Assembly (NCBI RefSeq): GCF_002863005.1
Contig: NZ_PKDG01000038.1
Coordinates: 1-54,673, forward strand
DNA length: 54,673 nt
From: Pseudoxanthomonas sp.
Lineage (GTDB): Bacteria; Pseudomonadota; Gammaproteobacteria; Xanthomonadales; Xanthomonadaceae
Direction: 5' to 3'
Position numbers and translations under genes: made by a program. The notes below the pieces were generated by a model that saw only the letters and a list, made by a program, of their open reading frames with translations, did not search any database and was not told where the DNA came from. Shown piece after piece: positions 1 through 6,966 of this stretch (its first letter is position 1; each line of letters begins with the position of its first letter).

Positions 1-166
1 GCGCGTCGGCGTGCCGCTGAAATGCCTGGCCAAGGCAGGTGCCGATGTCGCCAAGCTGGATCGTCCGTGGTCTGTCGGTAGCGCCGGGACGATGACGATC
101 TCGGTATCGCGCGTGGCGCTGGGCGCGCTGGACCAGGCGGAACAGACCGTGGACTGCGCACGCTGA
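1..166 (+). CDS. C-terminal fragment of a secreted enzyme, possibly a GH3 beta-glucosidase
   Basis: An open frame enters from the left edge (codons begin at base 2) and stops with TGA at 164-166, leaving about 54 residues. The piece has a beta-sandwich look, with short alternating strands, a PLKCLAKAGAD stretch and a Cys four residues from the end region (TVDCAR). It reminds me of the galactose-binding-like C-terminal domain of xanthomonad exo-beta-1,4-glucosidases of family GH3, but that is recollection only. The sugar symporter gene that follows would suit a carbohydrate-utilisation locus. The family call is weak; the existence of the reading frame is firmer. Confidence 0.5.
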   Translation, partial: RVGVPLKCLAKAGADVAKLDRPWSVGSAGTMTISVSRVALGALDQAEQTVDCAR

Positions 167-239
167 CCACGAAGGGCGATCCGGACGCATCAGTGTCCGG
201 ATCGCCCGCGATGGCAAACGAACGGGGAAGGGGAGCGGG

Positions 240-1802
240 ATGACACTGTCGGGACTGGATATCGCCATCGTGCTGGCCTACCTGGCCGGCATCTTCGTGC
301 TTGCGCAGTGGGTGTCGCGCGAGAAGGCCGGGCACACCAAGGACGCGAAGGACTACTTCCTCGCAAGCAAGTCGTTGCCGTGGTGGGCCATCGGCGCGTC
401 GCTGATCGCGGCCAACATCTCGGCCGAACAGATCATCGGCATGTCCGGTTCCGGCTACGCCATCGGCCTGGCCATCGCGTCGTACGAATGGATGGCGGCG
501 GCCACGCTGCTGATCGTCGGCAAGTGGTTCCTGCCGGTTTTCCTGCGCAACGGCATCTACACGATGCCGCAGTTCCTCGAGCAGCGGTACGGCACGCGCA
601 TCCGCACGCTGATGGCCGTGTTCTGGTTGGGGCTGTACGTGTTCGTCAACGTCACCTCGATCCTGTGGCTGGGCGCCATCGCGGTGTCGCAGGTCACCGG
701 CATGGACCAGATGCTGGCGGTGGTGCTGATCGGCGTGTTCGCGCTGCTGTACCAGCTCTATGGCGGGTTGAAGGCGGTCGCGTTGACCGACATCGTGCAG
801 GTGTCGCTGCTGGTGCTGGGTGGCCTGCTGGTCGCGGGCCTCACGCTCAACGAACTGGGCGAGGGCGCCGGTGTCGTCGCCGGCTTCCACAAGCTCTGGG
901 CCGCGCAGCCGGGCCACTTCGAGATGATCCTCGATAAGGACAACCCGTTCTACAAGGACCTGCCGGGCCTCAGCGTGCTGATCGGCGGCATGTGGATCAT
1001 GAACATCAGCTACTGGGGCTTCAACCAGTACATCATCCAGCGCGCGCTCGCCGCGAAGGACATCGGCGAGGCCCAGAAGGGCGTGCTGTTCGCGGCCTTC
1101 CTCAAGCTGCTGATGCCGGTGATCGTGGTGCTGCCCGGCATCGCCGCGGTGATGCTGGCGCCGGGCCTGGACAAGCCCGACCAGGCCTATCCGACGATGA
1201 TGCGGCTGCTGCCCACCGGCATCCTCGGCCTGGTGTTCGCCGCATTGGTGGCGGCGATCGTCGCGTCGCTGGCATCGAAGATCAATTCGGTGGCGACGAT
1301 CTTCACCCTGGATTTCTACGCCAAGGGCAAACGCCAGCACAGCGAAGCCACGCTGGTGCGCGTGGGCCGCATCGCCGCGGTCGTGACCGTCGTGCTCGGC
1401 ATCCTCGCGGCCAAACCGCTCCTCGGCAGCTTCGACCAGGCGTTCCAGTACATCCAGGAATACACCGGCTTCTTCACCCCGGGCATCGTGGTGATCTTCA
1501 TGCTGGGCCTGTTCTGGAAGCGCGCCAACGAGGCCGGCGCGCTGGCGGCGGCGATCGGTTCGTTCGCGCTGTCCATCGTGCTGAAGTTGGCGTGGCCGGC
1601 GCTACCCTTCATCGACCGCGTCGGCCTGGTGTTCCTGCTGGCGCTGGCGCTGGCCGTCGTCGTCTCGCTGGCGACGCCGCATGCGCCGGAGAAGGACGTC
1701 ATCCGCACGGACGACGTGGAGTACCGCACCGGCACTTCGTTCAACATCGGAGCGGTGGCGGTGCTCGGCATCCTGGCGGCGCTCTACACGCTGTTCTGGT
1801 AA
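240..1802 (+). CDS. Na+/sugar symporter, SSS family (vSGLT-like)
   Basis: A 520-residue polytopic inner-membrane protein of the solute:sodium symporter family, expected to import a hexose or similar sugar with Na+. The ATG at 240 follows a purine-rich stretch (ggggaaggggagcggg). Key sights are the first helices with ASLIAANISAEQ then GMSGSGYA (residues about 58-80), which carry the Na2-site and sugar-site residues of vSGLT-type carriers, and WGFNQYIIQRALAAKD (about 259-274), a sugar-binding helix signature. About 13-14 hydrophobic helices are visible and the last one ends at the C-terminus (ALYTLFW). It sits just after a probable glycosidase gene, which suggests uptake of the released sugar. 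The exact substrate cannot be read from the sequence. Confidence 0.9.
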   Translation: MTLSGLDIAIVLAYLAGIFVLAQWVSREKAGHTKDAKDYFLASKSLPWWAIGASLIAANISAEQIIGMSGSGYAIGLAIASYEWMAAATLLIVGKWFLPVFLRNGIYTMPQFLEQRYGTRIRTLMAVFWLGLYVFVNVTSILWLGAIAVSQVTGMDQMLAVVLIGVFALLYQLYGGLKAVALTDIVQVSLLVLGGLLVAGLTLNELGEGAGVVAGFHKLWAAQPGHFEMILDKDNPFYKDLPGLSVLIGGMWIMNISYWGFNQYIIQRALAAKDIGEAQKGVLFAAFLKLLMPVIVVLPGIAAVMLAPGLDKPDQAYPTMMRLLPTGILGLVFAALVAAIVASLASKINSVATIFTLDFYAKGKRQHSEATLVRVGRIAAVVTVVLGILAAKPLLGSFDQAFQYIQEYTGFFTPGIVVIFMLGLFWKRANEAGALAAAIGSFALSIVLKLAWPALPFIDRVGLVFLLALALAVVVSLATPHAPEKDVIRTDDVEYRTGTSFNIGAVAVLGILAALYTLFW

Positions 1803-1881
1803 CCCGCCAACGGGGCGGCATTCACAAGGGATTTAGCTGCGGCTCGATGCAGCGCGCATTCTCACGAATTCATTCGCAGAA

Positions 1882-1920
1882 TCTAATGGCGGCTTAACTT
1901 CCGGCTAATTGGGCCTTAAT
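1882..1920 (+). promoter_or_regulatory. Four tandem PmrA-box-like half-sites, likely response-regulator operator
   Basis: Four AT-rich hexamers lie at an exact 11-bp period in otherwise GC-rich DNA: tctaat (1882-1887), cttaac (1893-1898), gctaat (1904-1909) and cttaat (1915-1920), each separated by 5 bp. The core TAAT/TAAC repeats at 1884, 1895, 1906 and 1917. This matches the layout of the PmrA/QseB-type box (YTTAAK-N5-YTTAAK) bound by OmpR-family dimers. The array ends 14 bp before the first gene of the operon, whose last two genes encode an OmpR-family regulator and its kinase. Autoregulation is therefore inferred. Confidence 0.6.
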
Positions 1921-1934
1921 CCAGCGCTTCCAGC

Positions 1935-2603
1935 ATGCCCGCCATGCACTGGATCCGCTCCCACATCGCCCTCGCACCGCTCCCCGGCCGTTTCGTCAGC
2001 GTCCGCTTCGTCGATCCGGGCGATCCGGACCGCGCCGAGGTGGAGGCGTTCATCGCCGGCGTCTATCGCGACCGCCACGGCGCAACGCTGCGCAGCTTCT
2101 TCCCCCACCTGATCGCCTATCGCGACAGCGATGGACGGCTCGCCGCCGCGGTCGGCGTGCGTGCCGGCGGCGAGGGGCCGCTGTTCGTCGAACACTACCT
2201 GGACGTTCCGGTGGAACAGGCGATGTCGCAGCATGGCCTGGCGCACGTCGACCGGCGCCGGGTGGTGGAAGTGGGCAACTTCGCCGCCACCACGCCCGGC
2301 ATCGCACGCGAGCTCATCCTGCAGCTCGCACTCACCCTGCAGGCCGCGGGCATGGATTGGGTGTTGCTGGTGGCGACCCAGCAGTTGCGCAATGCATTCG
2401 AGCGACTGCACCTGCCGATGCTGGACCTGGCCGAAGCCCGCGCGGAACGACTCGGCGACGCCAGCGGCGACTGGGGTCGCTACTACGCCTCGCGTCCGCG
2501 GCTGATCTGCGGCAACCTGGCCGAAGGCGTCGCCTATCTGCGCGGAGTCCCGCGGCCACAGGCATGCGATGCGCCGATGCTGTGCCTGGCGGGCGCGCCA
2601 TGA
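1935..2603 (+). CDS. Thermostable hemolysin-family protein (T_hemolysin, GNAT-like fold)
   Basis: A 222-residue soluble protein resembling the family named after Vibrio thermostable hemolysin. The family name is historical; as I recall, the domain is grouped with N-acyltransferase/autoinducer-synthase-like folds. The conserved block VVEVGNFAATTPGIAREL (about 116-133) and the following LLVATQQLRNAFERL segment are the strongest family marks. No signal peptide or membrane helix is seen, so a cytoplasmic enzyme is more likely than a secreted toxin. It is the first gene of the operon, and its TGA overlaps the ATG of the ligase gene (ATGA). No clear Shine-Dalgarno precedes ATG 1935 or the in-frame ATG 1944, so the transcript leader may be short. 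Confidence 0.75.
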   Translation: MPAMHWIRSHIALAPLPGRFVSVRFVDPGDPDRAEVEAFIAGVYRDRHGATLRSFFPHLIAYRDSDGRLAAAVGVRAGGEGPLFVEHYLDVPVEQAMSQHGLAHVDRRRVVEVGNFAATTPGIARELILQLALTLQAAGMDWVLLVATQQLRNAFERLHLPMLDLAEARAERLGDASGDWGRYYASRPRLICGNLAEGVAYLRGVPRPQACDAPMLCLAGAP

Positions 2604-4105
2604 TCCGGCCGATGGATGTCGTGCTGCGCAACCCGGGCCAGCGCACCCTGCCGCGCGTGATCACCGCGGACGGCGTGCTGGACGACCGGATGCTGGCCGC
2701 AAGGATCGATGCGCTGGTCGCCTGGCTGGCGAAGAGCGGCATCCGCCGTGTCGCCAGTCGCCTGGACAACGGGCCGTCCTGGTTCGTGCTGGACCTGGCG
2801 CTGCGCGAGGTCGGCGGTGTGCATGTGCCGCTGCCGATGTTCTTCTCCGAAGCGCAGGTCCGGCATGCGCTCGCCAACAGCGGCGCCCAGTGCGTGATGA
2901 CGGCACGCGAGGATGCCATGCCGCCGGGCGCGGAAGCGTTGACCGGCTTCCTCGATGGCGAGCGGCTGGCATGCTGGCGAACGCCGGCCGACGAGAGCGG
3001 CGCGACGGGGTTGCCGGCGCGCGCGGCGTGCATCACCTATACCTCCGGCACGACGGGTCGCCCGCGCGGTGTATGCCTCGACGCGGACACGTTGTTCACC
3101 GTCGCCGCGTCGCTGGTGGATGCCGCGGCGTCGATCGCGCCGCGGCGGCACCTGTGCCTGATGCCGCTGGCCACGCTGCTGGAGAACGTGGCGGGCCTGT
3201 ACGCGACCCTGCTTGCCGACGCGGAAATCGCGCTGCCGTCGCTGTCCGAGATCGGCTACACCGGCGCCACCGGCCTGGACGTGCCCACCCTGCTGCGTTG
3301 CCTGCACCGTTACCAGCCGGAAAGCGTGATCCTGGTGCCGCAGTTGTTGCTGGCGCTGGTGATGGCGGCCGAGCAGGGCGCGCCACTTCCGCCGTCGCTG
3401 CGCTACGTCGCTGTCGGTGGCGGACGCGTCGGTCCGGGCCTGCTGCGACGCGCTCGCGCGCTCGGGCTGCCGGTGTTCGAGGGTTACGGCCTGACCGAAT
3501 GCGGGTCGGTGGTCTGCCTGAACCGCCCCGATGCGCTGCGCGAGGGCAGCGTTGGTCGCCCGCTGCCGCACGCCCGCGTCTCGATCGTGGACGGCGAGAT
3601 CCAGGTCGACGGCGCGCGTGCGCTCGCCTACCTCGGCGGTGAACCGCTGCCGGCAGGCCCGGTCCGCACCGGCGACCTCGGTTACATGGACGACGAGGGC
3701 TTCGTGCACATCACCGGTCGCCGCAAGAACGTCTTCATCACCGCGTTCGGCCGCAACGTGTCGCCGGAGTGGGTCGAGAGCGAGTTGCTCGCACACCCCG
3801 CCATCGCCCAGGCGGTCGTGTGGGGCGAGGGCCAGGCGGACAACGTGGCGGTGCTGGTGCCGCGCCGCGCCGACATCGACGACACGCGCCTCGCGCGTGC
3901 GCTGGCCGACGTCAACGCCGGCTTGCCCGATTACGCACGCATCGCCCGCTTCGTGCGCGCGGGCGCCCCCTTCACTGCGGACGCGGGCCTGATGACCGCC
4001 AACGGCCGCCCGCGCCGCGAGGCGATCCTCGGCCACTACCAGGCCGACGTCGACGCCTGCTACCGGCGCGCCCCCAACGTATCCCCCTCCGGAGTTGCTG
4101 CATGA
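2600..4105 (+). CDS. AMP-dependent acyl-adenylate/acyl-CoA ligase family protein
   Basis: A 501-residue ANL-superfamily enzyme expected to activate a carboxylic acid as acyl-AMP. Visible motifs are the phosphate loop TSGTTGRPRG (148-157), GYGLTE (295-300), RTGDLG (356-361) and the hinge GRRKN (373-377). At the C-terminal A10 motif the sequence reads TANGRPRR (466-473), so the usual catalytic Lys is Arg470. The phosphate-loop Lys is also Arg (Arg156). The start is fixed by the ATGA overlap with the upstream stop; an earlier in-frame extension would overlap the whole hemolysin-family gene and is not credible. The enzyme overlaps the diiron enzyme gene downstream by 4 bp. It could stop at the acyl-adenylate or use a different acceptor. 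Confidence 0.85.
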   Translation: MIRPMDVVLRNPGQRTLPRVITADGVLDDRMLAARIDALVAWLAKSGIRRVASRLDNGPSWFVLDLALREVGGVHVPLPMFFSEAQVRHALANSGAQCVMTAREDAMPPGAEALTGFLDGERLACWRTPADESGATGLPARAACITYTSGTTGRPRGVCLDADTLFTVAASLVDAAASIAPRRHLCLMPLATLLENVAGLYATLLADAEIALPSLSEIGYTGATGLDVPTLLRCLHRYQPESVILVPQLLLALVMAAEQGAPLPPSLRYVAVGGGRVGPGLLRRARALGLPVFEGYGLTECGSVVCLNRPDALREGSVGRPLPHARVSIVDGEIQVDGARALAYLGGEPLPAGPVRTGDLGYMDDEGFVHITGRRKNVFITAFGRNVSPEWVESELLAHPAIAQAVVWGEGQADNVAVLVPRRADIDDTRLARALADVNAGLPDYARIARFVRAGAPFTADAGLMTANGRPRREAILGHYQADVDACYRRAPNVSPSGVAA

Positions 4106-4776
4106 GTTTCCATGACGAACTGGTCGCGAAGACGGCGCGCGAGCGCGATGGCCTGCTGTCCATCCCCATCATCCAGTCCGCGCTTGCGGGCAGGATCGCC
4201 CGCGACGACTACGTGGCGTTCCTGACCCAGGCCTTCCACCACGTCCGCCATACGGTACCGCTGTTGATGGCGTGCGGTGCACGCCTGCCCGCGCGACTGG
4301 AGTGGTTGCGCACGGCGGTGGGTGAGTACATCGAAGAGGAGATGGGGCACCACGAATGGGTGCTGGACGACATTGCCGGGTGCGGTGAAGACCGCGCGGC
4401 GGCGGAAGCGTCCACGCCTTCGCTGGCGACGGAGCTCATGGTCAGCTACGCCTACGACACCATCCAGCGCGGCAATCCGGTCGGCTTCTTCGGCATGGTG
4501 CTGGTGCTGGAAGGCACCAGCGTGGCGCTCGCCACGCGCGCGGCGAACACGCTGCAGACGTCGCTCGATCTTCCGCGCAACGCCTTCAGCTACCTGCTCT
4601 CGCATGGCGACCTCGACGTCGAGCATGTCGGCTTCTTCAAGCGGCTGATGGACCGCATCGACGACGAGGGCGACAAGGCCGCCATCGTGCACGCGGCGCG
4701 CCGCTTCTACGTGCTGTACGGCGATGTCTTCCGCACGCTGCGCAGCGACGGCGTGCGCCTGGCGGAGGCGGCCTGA
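4102..4776 (+). CDS. Haem-oxygenase-like diiron oxygenase/oxidase (HDO; TenA/PqqC-like)
   Basis: A 224-residue, mostly helical protein often annotated as TenA-like or iron-containing redox enzyme. It carries the full metal-ligand pattern of the HDO superfamily (UndA, SznF type): Glu80 and His83 in an ExxH helix, Glu137 in VLVLEGTS, then His168, Asp172 and His175 as HxxxDxxH. That argues for a non-haem diiron enzyme acting on an activated or free acyl or amino substrate. The ATG at 4102 is fixed by the ATGA overlap with the ligase stop; in-frame sequence upstream lies inside the ligase gene. The stop codon shares one base with the next ATG (TGATG), so the two are surely co-translated. The reaction (desaturation, decarboxylation or N-oxygenation) cannot be predicted. 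Confidence 0.8.
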   Translation: MSFHDELVAKTARERDGLLSIPIIQSALAGRIARDDYVAFLTQAFHHVRHTVPLLMACGARLPARLEWLRTAVGEYIEEEMGHHEWVLDDIAGCGEDRAAAEASTPSLATELMVSYAYDTIQRGNPVGFFGMVLVLEGTSVALATRAANTLQTSLDLPRNAFSYLLSHGDLDVEHVGFFKRLMDRIDDEGDKAAIVHAARRFYVLYGDVFRTLRSDGVRLAEAA

Positions 4777-5621
4777 TGGACCTTGCCGGTCGGACCGTGG
4801 TCGTCACCGGGGCCAGTGGCGGCATCGGCGTGCCGCTGTGCGCGGCGCTGCTCGCCGCCGGCGCGCATGTGCTGGCCGTCGGGCGAGACGAAGCCAGGCT
4901 GCGCCGGCTCGCCCAGCAACTGCCTGCGGGCCGCCTGTCGTGGGCGGTGGGTGATGTGGCGACCGAAGCGGGTCGTGCGCGCGTGATCGAGGCCGCGCGT
5001 GCCGCCGTTCCCACGCCATCGGTGCTCGTACTCGCGCATGCGCAGGCCGCGTTCGGCCTGTTCGAGGACCAGTCGCCGGAGGAGATGGCGCACCTGATGC
5101 AGACCAACCTGGTGGCGCCGATGCTGCTGGTGCACGCGATGCTGCCGGTCCTGCTCGCGCATCCGTCGGCGTCGGTGGCCGTGGTCGGCTCGACCTTCGG
5201 CAGCCTGGCGTTCCCAGGTTTCGCCGCCTACAGCGCAAGCAAGTTCGGCCTGCGCGGCATGACCGAAGCGCTGGCGCGCGAGTATGCCGACACGCCGCTG
5301 CGCTTCCAGTACCTGTCGCCGCGCGCCACGCGCACGCCGTTCAACAGCGCCACGGTCGACGCCCTGAACGCGGACCTGAAGGTGGCCAGCGATGCGCCCG
5401 CCGACGTTGCGCGCCAGCTGGTCGCCGCGATCGTGCGGGGTGCGCCGCGGCTGCAGATCGGCTGGCCGGAAAAGCTTTTCGCCCGCCTCAACGGGGCGCT
5501 GCCCGGCCTCGTCGACCGCAGCCTGCGCGCCAGCCTGCCCATCATCCGTCGCCATGCGCGACCACCCCGAACTTCCCATGCACCGCAGGAGACCCTTCGC
5601 CATGAAACGACGCCACGGTAA
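4776..5621 (+). CDS. Short-chain dehydrogenase/reductase (SDR)
   Basis: A 281-residue classical SDR with the dinucleotide-binding TGASGGIG (11-18), the catalytic Ser139, Tyr152 and Lys156 (YSASK) and Asn111. It should oxidise an alcohol or reduce a carbonyl with NAD(P)(H). The last ~40 residues are basic and hydrophobic (FARLNGALPGLVD onward), which may bring it to the membrane. It starts on the overlapping TGATG with the diiron enzyme gene, and its end overlaps the start of the TPR gene by 20 bp. Its place in the operon suggests it processes the product of the ligase and diiron steps. Confidence 0.85.
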   Translation: MDLAGRTVVVTGASGGIGVPLCAALLAAGAHVLAVGRDEARLRRLAQQLPAGRLSWAVGDVATEAGRARVIEAARAAVPTPSVLVLAHAQAAFGLFEDQSPEEMAHLMQTNLVAPMLLVHAMLPVLLAHPSASVAVVGSTFGSLAFPGFAAYSASKFGLRGMTEALAREYADTPLRFQYLSPRATRTPFNSATVDALNADLKVASDAPADVARQLVAAIVRGAPRLQIGWPEKLFARLNGALPGLVDRSLRASLPIIRRHARPPRTSHAPQETLRHETTPR

Positions 5622-6267
5622 GTCCATGCTCTTCCTGATCCTCATGTCCACCGCCCTGATCGTGGGCATCGCGATGGCCGCCGAGCCGGGCGCAAGCAGC
5701 GCATCGCAGGTGCGCGACCGCTGGGCGCAGGTCAACTACCAGGTGCCCAAGGCGCAGCGCGAGTCCGCGTTCGAGGATCTCCTCCACCAGGCCGAGAAGG
5801 TCAGGCAGGCGAACCCGCGCGACGCTTCGGCGCTGATCTGGGAAGGCATCGTGCTGTCCAGTCTGGCCGGCGAGAAGGGCGGCATGGGTGCGCTGGGCCT
5901 GGTGAAGCGCGCGCGCGCGGATTTCGAAGCGGCCATCAAGCTCGATGCGAATGCGCTCGATGGCGCGGCATACACGAGCCTGGGCGCGCTCTACTACCAG
6001 GTGCCCGGCTGGCCGCTCGGCTTCGGCGACGACGATGCCGCGCGCACCATGCTGCGCAAGGGCTTGGCCATCGATCCGGACGGCATCGACGCCAATTATT
6101 TCTACGCCGATTTCCTGCGCGACCAGAAGGACTGGGCCGGTGCCCGTGCGGCGTTCCAGAAGGCGCTCGCGGCGCCTGCGCGCCCGGGTCGCGAGGTCGC
6201 CGACGCCGGTCGCCGCCAGGAAGCGCAGGCGAAGCTGAAGGACGTGGCGACGCATCTTGCGCACTGA
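5602..6267 (+). CDS. Exported TPR-repeat protein
   Basis: A 221-residue protein with a basic start and hydrophobic segment (MKRRHGKSM, then LFLILMSTALIVGIAMAA), read as a signal peptide cleaved near residue 27 or as an N-terminal anchor. Helical repeats with TPR spacing follow (for example ARADFEAAIKLDAN and ARAAFQKALAAPA). The ATG at 5602 is chosen for the signal peptide and for the caggag ribosome site at about 5586. An in-frame ATG at 5578 is possible. It is a likely periplasmic scaffold for the operon, but no partner can be named. Confidence 0.75.
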   Translation: MKRRHGKSMLFLILMSTALIVGIAMAAEPGASSASQVRDRWAQVNYQVPKAQRESAFEDLLHQAEKVRQANPRDASALIWEGIVLSSLAGEKGGMGALGLVKRARADFEAAIKLDANALDGAAYTSLGALYYQVPGWPLGFGDDDAARTMLRKGLAIDPDGIDANYFYADFLRDQKDWAGARAAFQKALAAPARPGREVADAGRRQEAQAKLKDVATHLAH

Positions 6268-6291
6268 CGGGGCGGCCACCAGACTGGCTGC

Positions 6292-6966
6292 ATGCGCATC
6301 CTGCTGGTGGAAGACGATCTGTCGCTCGGCGAAGGCCTCCGCACCGCGTTGCGGCGCGGCGCCTTCGCCGTCGACTGGGTGCAGGACGGGGCGAGCGGCC
6401 TGCTCGCGCTGCGCGATGGCGGCTTCGACCTGGTGGTGCTGGACCTGGGGTTGCCACGGATGGACGGTATCGAGGTGATCCGCCAGGTGCGCGCCACCGG
6501 CGACGCCGTGCCGATCCTCGTGCTGAGCGCACGAGAACGCCCGGCCGATCGCACCCTTGGGCTGGATGTCGGCGCCGACGATTACCTGGGCAAGCCGTTC
6601 GATACCGCCGAACTGCTGGCGCGCGTGCGTGCGTTGATCCGGCGCAGCGCGGGGCGCGCGAATCCTTCGCTGGAATCGGGCCCGCTGCGGCTCGATCCTG
6701 CCTCGCTCACCGCGACCTGGAAGGGACGGGCGCTGGACCTGACGCGACGCGAGTTCGCCCTGCTGCGCGTGCTGATGGAACAGCGCGGCCGCCCGATGGC
6801 GCGCGACGCCATCCAGCAGCACCTGTACGGCTGGGACGCGGACGTGGCCAGCAATGCCGTCGACGTCCATGTGCACCAGCTCCGCCGCAAGCTGGAGCCC
6901 GGCATCATCCGCACCGTGCGCGGCCTCGGCTACGCCCTGGGCGACGCCGGTGGGGATGCTGCATGA
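6292..6966 (+). CDS. OmpR/PhoB-family response regulator (PmrA/QseB-like)
   Basis: A 224-residue transcription factor. The receiver domain (1-115) has the acidic pair Asp8/Asp9, phospho-acceptor Asp51 and Lys101. The C-terminal winged helix contains LTRREFALLRVLM and RTVRGLGYAL, typical of the PmrA/QseB/TctD group. It lies 24 bp after the TPR gene and overlaps the kinase gene by ATGA. The phased TAAT/TAAC array at 1882-1920 is the natural candidate binding site. Whether it also controls lipid-A or other envelope genes cannot be told here. Confidence 0.92.
   Translation: MRILLVEDDLSLGEGLRTALRRGAFAVDWVQDGASGLLALRDGGFDLVVLDLGLPRMDGIEVIRQVRATGDAVPILVLSARERPADRTLGLDVGADDYLGKPFDTAELLARVRALIRRSAGRANPSLESGPLRLDPASLTATWKGRALDLTRREFALLRVLMEQRGRPMARDAIQQHLYGWDADVASNAVDVHVHQLRRKLEPGIIRTVRGLGYALGDAGGDAA

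Noticed and set aside
1935..2603. Secreted pore-forming haemolysin
   Set aside because: No signal peptide, membrane segment or repeat is visible; the family name is historical and the operon context is enzymatic.
2534..4036. 500-codon antisense frame over the ligase gene
   Set aside because: Shadow frame of a GC-rich gene: composition rich in His, Arg, Gln and Ala, no motif, and the plus strand holds a clear ligase.
4102..4776. TenA-type thiaminase or transcriptional activator
   Set aside because: The residues present match diiron HDO enzymes, and the gene context is an acyl-ligase/SDR operon without thiamin genes.
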